This document shows positions 48,650 to 59,218 of a stretch of 64,000 nt of DNA, one piece after another. How positions within the stretch are numbered: position 1 is the first letter of the stretch; each line of letters starts with the position of its first letter. Source of the stretch: Phoronis australis (lineage: Eukaryota > Phoronida > Phoronidae); NCBI GenBank assembly GCA_002633005.1, contig NMRA01000202.1:167516-231515 (forward strand). The letters run 5' to 3'. The position numbers were made by a program, and so were the translations under genes. The notes beneath the pieces were generated by a model, which saw only the letters and a list, made by a program, of their open reading frames with translations, had not been told where the DNA came from and did not search any database.

Positions 48650-50345
48650 AGACCCTGGAATGCCAGCTCCTGCACGGGACCAATGTATTCTATTAATAAG
48701 GCGTGCTATCCCGAGACTAGCCGCGAGAGTTTGCACTGTAAATTTCCGACAGTCTGTTCGACAGAGTTTTGATCGAGTATCGCAGTTATTAAATCAAGCC
48801 AAATTTCATTGCTTCATTTTCATTCTGAGTGTGTGTGTTAGTTTGCATAAATTATTACTGTTTTCAATTACTTTAATGATAATTTGTGCAGAATTTTCCT
48901 ATACCCGTGAAATAGAAATCAAAAATGAAAAGTTTACCTGGTAAAATATCCAATCCATTACTTTGTGTTGTTGACAGAGTACATTGTACTTGCCAATAGC
49001 CCCGCTCTTGGCGGACTATCCCACTTTTTTACTTTCCCGCCTTCCTGCCACCCCATCAAAATGTCCCGCTTTTTGATACACGGCGACACTGACATATTAT
49101 CATACACTGCAGCTGCATTTTTCACGCGACACAGCACTATTTTCACGTTCGACTAAAAATAAACGGAACGTTTCAAGGCTTTTTAAGGCATCCGCAATTC
49201 TGAAGCGACCGTAATTGCGTATTTAACTTAAGAGAACGTCGTCAGGAGCTTTTGTATCTGGAAGTCCCGTTTTCAATCCAGTTATCTCGTTTTTCATTCA
49301 CAAATGTTGACAACTAAACAAGAGCGTAGATGGGCTGATGCCTTTTGCGGTACATCAAGCGTGTTTAGTGTTTAGGCCACAAGGCTGGGCCCAATACAGT
49401 AATCACCTGATTATGACTCATGGTGACAAGACATCACCGAATTCCTCACGGGTTTGTTTCAGAAAGACAGAAAGACTATGAACAGCAGTTCATTTGTCTC
49501 TTGTCATGAATATTGTACACTTTCTTTTAGAACCATGCAATCGTAAAAATGTGTTCCAATGTCTCTTGTTTACGGTTACGCACTGTATGTATCAGTATCA
49601 CTAATTTTTACTATTTTTTACAAACTACTATGGAAAATTCTAAACTGTAGCCTATGTGGCGATCTATCCAAAGGATATTTCAAACCTACACAATACGTGT
49701 TCGCTTATTTTTTATCTATCAGAAAGCCTTTATCTGCAAAATTTCGGGTAGGTAGATGGAATAATTACTTTACCACATTTTTGTAAATGTCGACGCATCC
49801 TGAATTTTTACAGAAGAACTGTATTAAACTACACCAAAAGTCCAATTAATATATAAACATGTATAATTTTGGATGAGTGTAAATTTAAGTTCTTCACAGC
49901 AAATGTGAAGGATACATATCCTAAAATCTGAGAGGGTGGAAATCTTTTCAATCATTGAAATTATTTCCATGTTGGTTTAATGAGTCATTAATATAACATC
50001 TCCGATTCATTTCTTTTCTTATGTTACTACTACACCATGTTATTTTACGCATTTTGGTAACAAAATATTTTCAAACCTATCAGGTATGCGAAATGATAAT
50101 TTATGAATTGAATTATGTATCAGTTTCTTCTGCTATAATCATACACCACCAAGAACTGACGATGGACTTTCTAATGATATGACTCTTATGCAATTCGGTT
50201 GAAAATCGGTGGAGTTGCGAAAAGTTTTAGTGACAGTAAATTCCATACGAATAACGACGGACACCAGCAAAAACTAGAGCAAACAAATGTCACGCAAACG
50301 AGATCGAAGTAGGCATTCCAGGGCTAGAGTTCTATGGAACTGCAA
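48650..50345 (+). repeat. Diverged duplicated segment, copy 2 (about 1.7 kb)
   Basis: Collinear with 32538-34890, without the family G insert. It starts at ACCCTGGAATGCCAGCTCCTG-type sequence and ends near GGGCTAGAGTTCTATGG. A family H element ends 24 bases upstream of it, as one also lies about 115 bases upstream of copy 1. No gene is recognised. Confidence 0.8.
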
Positions 50346-50984
50346 AGGTATTTGGCCAACGAAGCATTAAAAATCATGGCTATCCGCCAATCAGGCTATA
50401 AGAAACGTATGCAACGTGATTCTGAATCCGTGGTTTGCCTCCATTCTGCTTTCGTGCGAATCATTATTCAGTGCTGGCGAGTACACTACGGTTTATGCAT
50501 ACGATTTCCTAGTCCTGGTTCGCACTTGATGACACCTGAATTCGACCTACGAAACTGAATAATAACTCAAAATTTCGAATTCAAACTCAAACTTTTACAT
50601 CAATGCTGGTTCCCCAAGTCAAAACGTAAGGATTATGGACACTATTTGAGCATATTAGACACTTGCAATAAGTTCGCATACCCTAAACGAAGAATAGAAA
50701 ATACCCAAAGTTAATTTCAAGCTCGATTTCGAGCAGAAAGTATTAAAGTGTACGCAACATGACTCTAGTACCTCAAAATAAATTTTATTATTATATCTTA
50801 CTTGATTTCAGTGCCTTTAGTGCACAGCTCATAAAGAAACACGTAAAAATTGAAAAAAATAATAATTATGTACAACGTCATGGGTTGAACCCAAGTCGTT
50901 CGGCACACTGTTCGGATCAGCAACTAAGTGTATAGAGTGAAGTGAAAGTAAAGTATATTTAGCGTCGAGAAGGTTAGTAGAGTG

Positions 50985-51223
50985 ATGAAAAGATGTGTTT
51001 GCGGAGGCTGCAGCAACAGCAGTCAGACGGAGAACGTCTCGGTGTTCCGAAGGACGCCAAAGTTGCGCAGTAGTGGCATCGCTTCGTGCGCCGAACGAGA
51101 GTGTGGGACCTCAGCGTGGACCAAGCGATTCTGTCCGGAGCCACTCTGTGTTCTGTCCATTTTGAGGAGTCGTCTTTCGACTCCAATCAGAGGAGATGTT
51201 ACGATGAAGGCCTGGTTCAATAA
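50985..51223 (+). pseudogene. THAP-type (C2CH) zinc-finger domain, broken
   Basis: The frame from the ATG at 50985 reads MKRCVCGGCSNSSQTENVSV then FR. After a frameshift at about 51050 it continues KDAKVAQ, a TAG at 51071-51073, WHRFVRRTRVWDLSVDQAIL and, from TGT 51149-51151, CSVHFEESSFD, up to TAA at 51221. The order C-x-C-x2-C, then W, then C-x2-H-F followed by a FD pair is the THAP signature, a DNA-binding fold of about 80-90 residues. One frameshift and one in-frame stop show it is no longer functional as one protein. It lies about 90 bases inside the left terminal repeat. Confidence 0.82.
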
Positions 51224-51257
51224 AGGACAATATTTACTATTCAGAAACATCGGCTCT

Positions 51258-51509
51258 TTATTCAGGATCGTCTGTTGGATGACTGGGTTGACTGGCCGAG
51301 CCCGAGGCCGCTTCTCTAGCGGGAGGATCCAGTTCGTAAGGCCCCGAAGTAGAAAAGTACGCAGCTGAAAACATATCAAACTCGTTCTCGCTCTCGTGCA
51401 ACCCCATTTCGTCATCCTGGCCACCATTCTCGTACGTTTCTTCATAGTATTTGTTCATTTCTTGCTCATAATCGTTGTGGCTTTCAAATTCCCTACTCTC
51501 CGCCGTTGT
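51258..51509 (-). CDS. Acidic open frame of unknown function inside the THAP element
   Basis: An open frame on the - strand, without a stop from 51509 down to a TAA at 51258; its first ATG is at 51458. It is rich in Glu, Asp and Tyr (EETYENGGQDDEMGLHESEN) and ends in a Pro/Ser-rich tail. I do not recognise it. It faces the THAP remnant, so it could be a piece of a second transposon protein. It could also be the non-coding complement of degraded coding sequence. Confidence 0.25.
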   Translation of the reverse strand, partial: TTAESREFESHNDYEQEMNKYYEETYENGGQDDEMGLHESENEFDMFSAAYFSTSGPYELDPPAREAASGSASQPSHPTDDPE

Positions 51510-51911
51510 TCAATGCTAGTCGCTGATCTCTTGTGTTCAACCCATGATGTCACATGGCGGGAAATGTGAAAATTGGCAAAAATTGAAAGAGAAATCAAAA
51601 TTTCGAGCTAATGACACAAAATAATCATGGATTTGGCTAAATTTTACGTCATACATCTAGTCTGTGGCCACTGGTAATTCGAAATGTGCAAAAATCCATG
51701 GTGTGTACTGTTTAAAGCCCGGGCTCAGATGTAATGTATTTCACGTTTTAGCCGGATAACAGTCATAGGGGCATTCGACGGCATTCTTCATTTAGACAGA
51801 AACGTGACGTTTGGTTCTGACTAGTTCGTACATGAGTACTTAGGAAAGCCGACGGATAATTTGAGGCTACGAGAATTGCCGAGGTGTTTCGGATGATGAG
51901 AAACATGGAAA

Positions 51912-52067
51912 CCAGGATAGTGTTCAGTAACGCTAAGACCTCACTAAAAACAAGTCTTCGCGAGATAATGAGAGACATTGGTGTGTATTTCAAACGAGAA
52001 CACGCGATTTTTTCTAGACTTAAGCGAGGTCTTAAAATAGGTCCTAGCCGTACTGAACTCTACCCAG
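51912..52067. mobile_element. MITE family A, copy 5
   Basis: The ends are CCAGGATAGTGTTCAGTAAC and the inverse of CTGGGTAGAGTTCAGTACGG. It contains the family core CTTCGCGAGATAATGAGAGA, GTGTGTATTTCAAACGAGAA and CACGCGATTTTTTCTAGAC. This copy supplies the undisturbed sequence across the site where copy 3 was interrupted. Confidence 0.85.
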
Positions 52068-52840
52068 TTCTTCTGTATTTCACCATATTTGATAACACAG
52101 TAGAATGGCCGCATCATCCCGTATGCATGATAATAATGATACTCTCTGTACAAACATGAAGTAACTGCTATTTCAACGATTGTGATGTGATGGTTACTAT
52201 TGTTTGTCACCTAATGATTCGTGACGATGTTGATTAAGTTTAGTGCTAGTGACGAAAAGTAAAAAAAAAATGCGACCGTGCATTTAGGCCCGGGCCATTA
52301 TACAAGAAATAGCGCGATTTTTAAGTAATTTTGTAGCATAAATTTTTCACACACAAGCTCTTACGGGCCTAAGCTTCTGCTTGGATGGGTACACTTCAGC
52401 GCGTTTAAACTTAATTATTCTTAGCGCAAATTTGACTGCTCTACGCGCACAAATGGTCAACTATGAAGCGCTATAAGGTTCTTAAACGAGTACCTTTCTG
52501 CGTAGTTTTGATTAATCAAAGGGCTGAATTAATTCTTAAAAAATTATCGTCTTGGTCTTATTCAACGCGCACGTTTGCTTAATCAATGTTTAGTTTTACT
52601 TAATCAACGCGCACTATTCCTTATTCACCAAGAACTATTCCTTATTCACCACACACTTTTAATCAGTCCATACAGCCAAATCACGCCCGTGCTCTAACCT
52701 CTCAAAATGGCGGAATACTTTCAACAAGTTTGCAAGGCAACTTTTAAAGAATGTAGCAGATTCTGATCAAGTAACCAAGTAAATGGCGTCGTCGTTACGC
52801 ACTGAATGTAAACTTGTCTTTAATTAGACGTAACCAATAA

Positions 52841-52957
52841 TTGATTAAGTAAAACTACGCGTTGATTAAGTAAAACTACGCGTTGATTAAGTAAAACTAC
52901 GCGTTGATTAAGTAAAACTACGCGTTGATTAAGTAAAACTACGCGTTGTTTAAGCAG
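52841..52957. repeat. 21-bp perfect tandem array
   Basis: Five identical copies of TTGATTAAGTAAAACTACGC plus G (52841-52945), then a diverged partial copy. The unit is related to the TTAATCAACGCG-type words scattered through 52500-52680 just upstream, so the array probably grew from that dispersed repeat. Confidence 0.95.
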
Positions 52958-55168
52958 AACGATGGTCGTTTATTCAGCATGTTGATTATTCAGAGTTAGC
53001 AGAACACTGAGAAAAAACGACCTTTTGGTGGAAGACTACAAACGGGTACATTTTTTCTAGTCTTCTCTCTGAATAGGTGGGAATCCCGATTTTCTAGCCG
53101 CATTCCCTGTCAAAAATATAGTTGTTAGGAGAACAATAACAGTTCGAAACCAGTTAAGTATCAAGTCCCGTTCAACGCTTATAACTAAACACTTTCAGGT
53201 CTACAAAATGCCCGTTCCTGTGAGTCTGTTGTGGAATTTTTGAGAAACCAAAATTCAGAAAAAATCATCGCACGAACGCAAACGCGAAAATTTTCATCAC
53301 CCAGATTTCGCGGAATTTATTCCGCAGAAAATCAAACGCGCTAAAAATGTGAAGATGCACAACCGCATTCCCACCCACTTGCACAACGTATCAGGTAATT
53401 GTCACTTTCAGCGGTCTCTCTTTGAAAAGTCGTTTCTCCACAAAACCTTGACGCGTACACACGTCAAAAGCATTTTACCCTTGAAGATGGAATAACACAA
53501 GCAATAAGTCATACTTGTCTTTCTTTTAGTCACGCATCCAAAGAGATTTGGGTACAGGTCGTAAGCCTGATCCTTCAGTTTTGTAAGTGTTCAATTCATT
53601 GTGGTTTATGAAGGAAGGTGTTCAGCTTGAATGGGAACTACATTCCCGTTTACGTCAGAAGCAATCATTTTGCACTTACATACAGCGTCGCCTTCACAAC
53701 AACGTGCCTACATCCGTCTTCGATACGACTAGAGTTTGACCTTCGGCAAAACGGACCCGAATATCATCAGGTGGGGGGCTTGAAGACCATTCCGGCCTGC
53801 TACAGCTGTAAAGCGTTCCCTCTAATTACCGATGCCACATTTTGTATTAAGGGTACAAGTTTTCTCTGTGATTGGATTTTTAATTAAGTAAGCCCACAGA
53901 AATAAAGTGCGCGGGCCGATACAGGTACGCGTAACGTATCATTTATATTCTACGCCGTGTGACCATTTGTACGCGTAAAAAAGGTACAGGAACTTTTCGG
54001 CTAACATCAAATTTATAACGAGCAACTGGGATTTAATTTTACGATTAGACCTTCAGTCAAACATCAGTCGTCGGCGCGTTTCCAAAGTTAACCATGAATT
54101 ATAATCCATCAAGAGACAAAAAATCTCGCAATGTTGGTTTAATATCTGTAACGAAGTACATTGTTTTTTACGTATCCTTCAGTGCATAATCTTCGCACTA
54201 GAACGCGTTTTTATTTGAAATGGAAACATATTCCCTGTTAATTACATTAGCTGCCAATTGCTTACTTTTCTGACGATTCTATAACGACGTCGACAACGAA
54301 CGAACGAACGTATTCTTTGTACGTAACATGCTACACAGTGCCTGGCGCAAAAGCAATATTTTATCACCACAAAATTAATTAAGTTCAGAGTAATTCACAG
54401 TTATGTGACCTGCTCTGTAACCGACTGTCATTCCCAATGATAATTTACAATGCAATGAAAACAAATTAAAAAAATGTACACGCTTACATACTGTTCGTTG
54501 CTACAAGAAATGAAAACTTGTTTAGTATCGTAACCACAGCAGGCGCAGTGGGAGAATACACGAATTAAATACATGTGCAATTTCTCACGTCACTTCCATA
54601 ATGTGAAATTTGTTCAAAAACAGGAATAACTGTGACACACATCAGCCAAATATTGAGCGACTTCAGATAGCAGCAATACTCAGCCGGATCGAAAAGTCGT
54701 AGGCTGGTGATGGGATTAATTGTTTATGGTAATTGACACAGATAACAGAGTGAAATGAAATAGCCAGTATTTCCGAAAACAGTATCGCATCTAGTCGACA
54801 TGTCTCGTTCAGAAACACAATCACGTCCAACATGCGGGCACCACAATAATTCAGTTTGCATTATATGAATAAATTTCTCAGAGAGCGTGATCTCGGCTCT
54901 AATAATATACCTTAGGTAAACTGAAGATTTTTTGATGTCGCGTTTATATAAACCAATACTTACTTGATGTTTCAACATTCAAAACTGAGTATTCAGAAAC
55001 CGTTTTGAACCTATCGCAGATGTGTGTGTTTGCACGCACGCAGGAGTGGACGCGTAGATATAAGAACAATACATTCATAACATGACAGCGAAAATTGAAA
55101 GCAGGGTTTAATACACTGTCAAATTCTTAGCTACTTGAAAATTCTAGGTTTCAAAGGTGCATTAAACG
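52958..55168. other. Intergenic, no gene seen
   Basis: No coding similarity. GAACGAACGAACG near 54299 is a short tetranucleotide run. Nothing else is supported. Confidence 0.4.
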
Positions 55169-55322
55169 CAGTGGTAGATTTAGATGGGAGCCAAGGGGAC
55201 CATGGCCCCCTAAAATTCTTCCAGATTCCATTTGGCAGTTCGGGGATCCGAATGTCTGACGGATAAAATCCTGGATAATACTCTGCCCTGCCACCCAACT
55301 CAAAATCATGGATCCGCCCCTG
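55169..55322. mobile_element. Short TIR element (family K), copy 2 (inverse)
   Basis: The ends CAGTGGTAGATTTAGATGGG and the inverse of CAGGGGCGGATCCATGATTT match the element at 29428-29584 in the opposite orientation. Both contain the palindrome-rich GGACCATGGCC-type and CAGTTCGGGGAT-type blocks (as complements). Confidence 0.75.
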
Positions 55323-55737
55323 AAACCCGAACGTCTTCAGTCAAAACATCTTTTGGTTCAGTCTACTTACCAATCTGCTCCGATTTCAGATGCGAAACGA
55401 TTTCTTTGCTACGAAAACCAGAAGTTGTCTGAGACTTAGCCAGCCAGCTAACTAGGCTATCATCAAAATACTTACAGCTAAGTACCAACCACCATAGATT
55501 ATAGACGAGTATGGAACCACTGTTATCAGCCCCGACAGACCTCGAAATTGCACACATCTGGGTAGTTCTGCTAGTCACCTCTCCGTGAAACTTGAATCAA
55601 CATGACGGGCTAACCACCGGGGGAAGAGGGTGCATGCAAAATCTATCTAGAGTCAACCGCCACTCACCTTGTCCTTACAGTCGTTTAAGTGAAAAAATAA
55701 ACGTAATTTTCTCTCCGCTTTTTGTAACAATGAAAAG

Positions 55738-55806
55738 TCATGGGTGGCGCACTGTAGGAGGCTGGGGGCGATAGCTCCCACTTTTTTCAGTGCTGCGCCG
55801 CACATG
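55738..55806. mobile_element. Small palindromic GC-rich element, inverse copy
   Basis: Bounded by CATGGGTGGCGCACTGTAGG and GTGCTGCGCCGCACATG. It is the complement of the units at 36662-36840. Confidence 0.6.
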
Positions 55807-55827
55807 AAGGTATGTCGTCGTTTTGAA

Positions 55828-56232
55828 AACAGTGCGCTCGTAAAACGCGCACGTGCTATTTCCTAAAATTTTGCGATATCCGTCTCGAGAGATGACATAT
55901 TCACAGCAGCAAAATTCGGTTTGCTGGTATCAAAAAACTAGAAAGTTGTAAGTAAGAGAAACCAGTTCCAATAATTTGTTGGAAGGAGAGCAGTTGAAAT
56001 TGAAGAATCGGCGACAAAAGAAACTGGCCAATAGGTGACGCAATAATTCATGGCGCCGGTAGAACGACAATTTTCCAACACCGGTAAATAATTTAGTTTG
56101 CTAAAGGAAGGCGGTAATTTTTAATGACACTGATTTCGTGTCAGATTTTATTTGGTCAGTTTTTACCCATATTGGTGTAAAGTTGTATATTTAGTATATA
56201 GTTTTGTACCAAGGCTATCAGAGACCAGGCTT
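55828..56232. repeat. Interspersed repeat M, copy 2 (inverse)
   Basis: Complement of 45043-45578 with several gaps. No gene is recognised in either copy. Confidence 0.65.
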
Positions 56233-57162
56233 ATTTACCTTGCTAGTCACGACAGGTTATTTACTGCCCAATATTTCACTGAAACTTATTTCAAATCAAG
56301 GATAAGGAAGCGCTGTTGTTGGTTTGTGAGTGCAAATACGCCAGTAAAGTAAGATTTGTTTTTGACACGAGAGCTTAGTTTATACAGCGGTTTTAAATAG
56401 TTTAATCATGTTTCACCATTTTTGGTTGGTTTTAAATTGTTTGCAATATATTACTATTACAAGATAGTTTAGTTTTGATTTTTTTTCCACAAGCACGCTG
56501 AGGTCAATGGCACTAACTGATTATTTTAAGGGCACAAACTAAAAATTTCCTCGATTATTATAAGAGAATGGAAATGTTCGTACCCAGATGAAAGACCGTG
56601 ATTCGATTCAATGAAAAAACAGTATGTAGCCTGTAGAATTTGATTTGTAATTTCGGACCAATATGCTATGGTTGGTCGCGTGACCGTGTCTTTTTAATAA
56701 AAATTAGCAAAAAAGACATGTACATCCAAAACTACGGTCTCAGTAACATAACCAAATTTCGTTCGATATAAATGTACAAGACGAAATCTCAAAACGCTGC
56801 TATAGTGTTCAATTCGTTTTCGTTTTATACAACTTTTTCCCTGAAAATCATAAAAGTCCTATTTTTTGATACAAAAAGTGGAAGTTATTAAAAATTATTG
56901 CAGATTTCAAATTTAACAATGAATATAAAAATTATAATTATTCAATAATATCACTGGTCTACAAGGACAGTCAGTAACAGACACAAGCATGTTATGAAAT
57001 TGGAGACATACATGTATTACTACGCAGCTAGAATTAAAATGAAAAGAAACACTCTTTTCAAGATGGAAGTCATATTTGGAAATATAATACATAGACTGTT
57101 AGACGTTTCACAGAACTGCTGTCAAGCATCATCAGTGACTATACGAGCAATAAATGGAAGCA

Positions 57163-57163
<1 letters not shown>

Positions 57164-57237
<74 letters not shown>
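57164..57237. repeat. (CA)n microsatellite, 74 bp
   Basis: Uninterrupted AC/CA dinucleotide run of 37 units. An open frame across it gives a Thr-His repeat and is not a gene. Confidence 0.98.
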
Positions 57238-57239
<2 letters not shown>

Positions 57240-58961
57240 ATAATTATTCCAACAATTCCAAGGTCAGAGGTGTACCCGTGTTGATGTAACATTATTATTT
57301 ATTGAGAACTGAACGTTTTGCTCGTGAATCAGCAACGTGGTTCTCAGATAAGACTTCTCAGTATGTATGTAGTCCATGAATGTTGTATTGCGTTACTATA
57401 GGGAACTTACGAAGGCGCTTGAATATTGTGTGAGACATGTCCATGGATGCGTTGTTTTAGTTTGCGTGCAGTAAGCACACTGAAAAATTAATCACAAACA
57501 GAATACCTCACCTTTGTGGGGGAGTGGGGCAACTTTAGGGTACCTAAACATACATTAGAAGATGGTGAAAGCCGACATTGCAATTGCCATGTAAGCATAA
57601 ATAAACTTCCTGTGCCACTACAGTTAGGTCCTTATTAATTAGCATGCTGCTTTGTTTCAGAAGACTGATTTATGAAGCGCTAAAGAGTTCTTCAATTAAA
57701 ATAGGCGTAAGAATCCCGTTCCCTTTCCGACGGTTGGAAGTCAGGTGAAATAGTATAAAGTAAGAAGATGAACGTTGGTACTAAAACTATTTCCCACTTT
57801 TTGAGTTGTACGCTCCTTCTCAAAAGTACGCTTCATGGAGCCGAATAGATTGTGTGCAAGGTAACATAGTTCATCACATGCTGACAACAACAGGTGCTCA
57901 CAATATGGGTCATGACATTGAACAGTTGATACAAACATAATGCCTAAACAAGTACCTTTCAGTGCGTTAAAATGCCATTGTTCAACGCTCACAATTAAGT
58001 GCCGTCCACACAGTGACTTAACCTATAAGAGGTTACTCCTGGAACGAGTTGTCAGTAGGTTTTGAGTGCTGGCAGTCTGGACGCAATTAAAATAGTGCTA
58101 CTTACCCCACTTGTGACAATTTACTCCCAATTACCGAGGTAGGTAACTTGTTCAATGGTAATTTGCGCCTTTGTTATCGCTGCAGGGTGGCCGCAAAAGC
58201 GGGGTGGGGTGGAAGTAATTATTAGCTGGGGTTAAATACAGATGGGTTTTCTTTCGCGCACCGTACTCGGTGTTGATTAGCCCTATTCAAATGAGAAACC
58301 CACGTATCAATTGTTTACCTAAATCCGATTTTAATTCCGTTAACTTAAGCGTTGGTCATCTCAGGTGTTCAGTTCCCGTTAATGAAACCCGCTTATCCTA
58401 AATCACTCCTGTCTCAACTTAGGTAAGTACTGCTCGTGAGTTAAATTGGTAATTCGTAAACAATCCCGTAAATATACCCGTCGTGGACTCACAACACGGG
58501 ACAAATGTGCCAGTTCACCGGCAGCGGTGTAAGTCCTCTCAAAACACTGAAAACCTACAATGAATTATTTCTAGCCGTTTCGCCCATAAGGCAGCTATCA
58601 CAAGAGTCAAACATTTTAATATGTCGTCTTCTAGAACATCGTCATCGTCCCAACGTGGCAACCGTTGACTGCCTTTAGAAGTTGACGTCCTAGTTTCCAT
58701 CTAGGAAAGGTCCTTGTCACAGATGGCAAACACTGTCAAAAACAGCGAGCCCATTGACCAAAGGTCATATTACGGCGCCGCCTTGTGATATCTTTGCTGA
58801 TGGGAACATCGAATTGTATGGGAAATAGCGACGAACGTTTACTACGAACTAATCCACCACGTTAAGCAAAAAAAAAACTATCCGTTGATTACATTAATCG
58901 ATTAAGCTCATTTCATTTCGCCGAATGGTACTCATTTGAAACCCTTTCGAAGCGTAGAATA
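57238..58961. other. Intergenic; pieces of a dispersed repeat, no gene seen
   Basis: TATGAAGCGCTAAAGAGTTC at 57671 and AACAAGTACCTTTCAGTGCG at about 57947 are neighbouring words in the copy at 52463-52510. The 250 bases between them may therefore be an insert. No coding similarity. Confidence 0.4.
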
Positions 58962-59218
58962 CTTGCGCGCACCCAGCCTGAAAAATGGGGGGGCTCGAAT
59001 TTTTGAGAACGTGGACCTTTTACTAAAAACGGCGTACGTTCCAGGCAATGAATTGTGGATTCGCCGAATTTTGTAGTTCCTGTCTTTTTAGTGGACTTTT
59101 GTCTCGTTTATTACTTATTCGAACTTTTTGTTTCTCTGAGACGGACCTTTTTGCCCACTTCGCCAAAGGAGGGGGCTCGTTCGAGCCCCCCGAGCACCCC
59201 CCGCTGGATGCGCGCATG
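58962..59218. mobile_element. MITE family G, copy 3, with 5-bp target-site duplication
   Basis: The ends CTTGCGCGCACCCAGCC and GGATGCGCGCATG, the GGGGGCTCGAATTTTTG block and the near-palindrome GGGGGCTCGTTCGAGCCCCC identify it as family G. The flanks GAATA (58957-58961) and AAATA (59219-59223) form a 5-bp duplication with one mismatch. It interrupts a dispersed repeat of the TTTAGCGCTTCATA type. Confidence 0.85.

Larger units (their letters stand above)
50875..51550 (+). mobile_element. TIR-bounded DNA transposon remnant carrying a THAP domain
   Basis: Inverted termini ACGTCATGGGTTGAACCCAA at 50875 and ACATCATGGGTTGAACACAA read inward from 51550 bound a 676-bp element. Further in, GGATCAGC near 50914 matches GATCAGC in the complement near 51522. 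Inside are a broken THAP zinc finger (+ strand) and an acidic open frame (- strand). THAP domains occur in P-element, Kolobok and some Harbinger-type (ISL2EU) transposons; I cannot decide between them, and no clear target-site duplication is visible. Confidence 0.65.

Noticed and set aside
57164-57237. Open frame with a long Thr-His repeat
   Set aside because: It is a translation of the (CA)n microsatellite.
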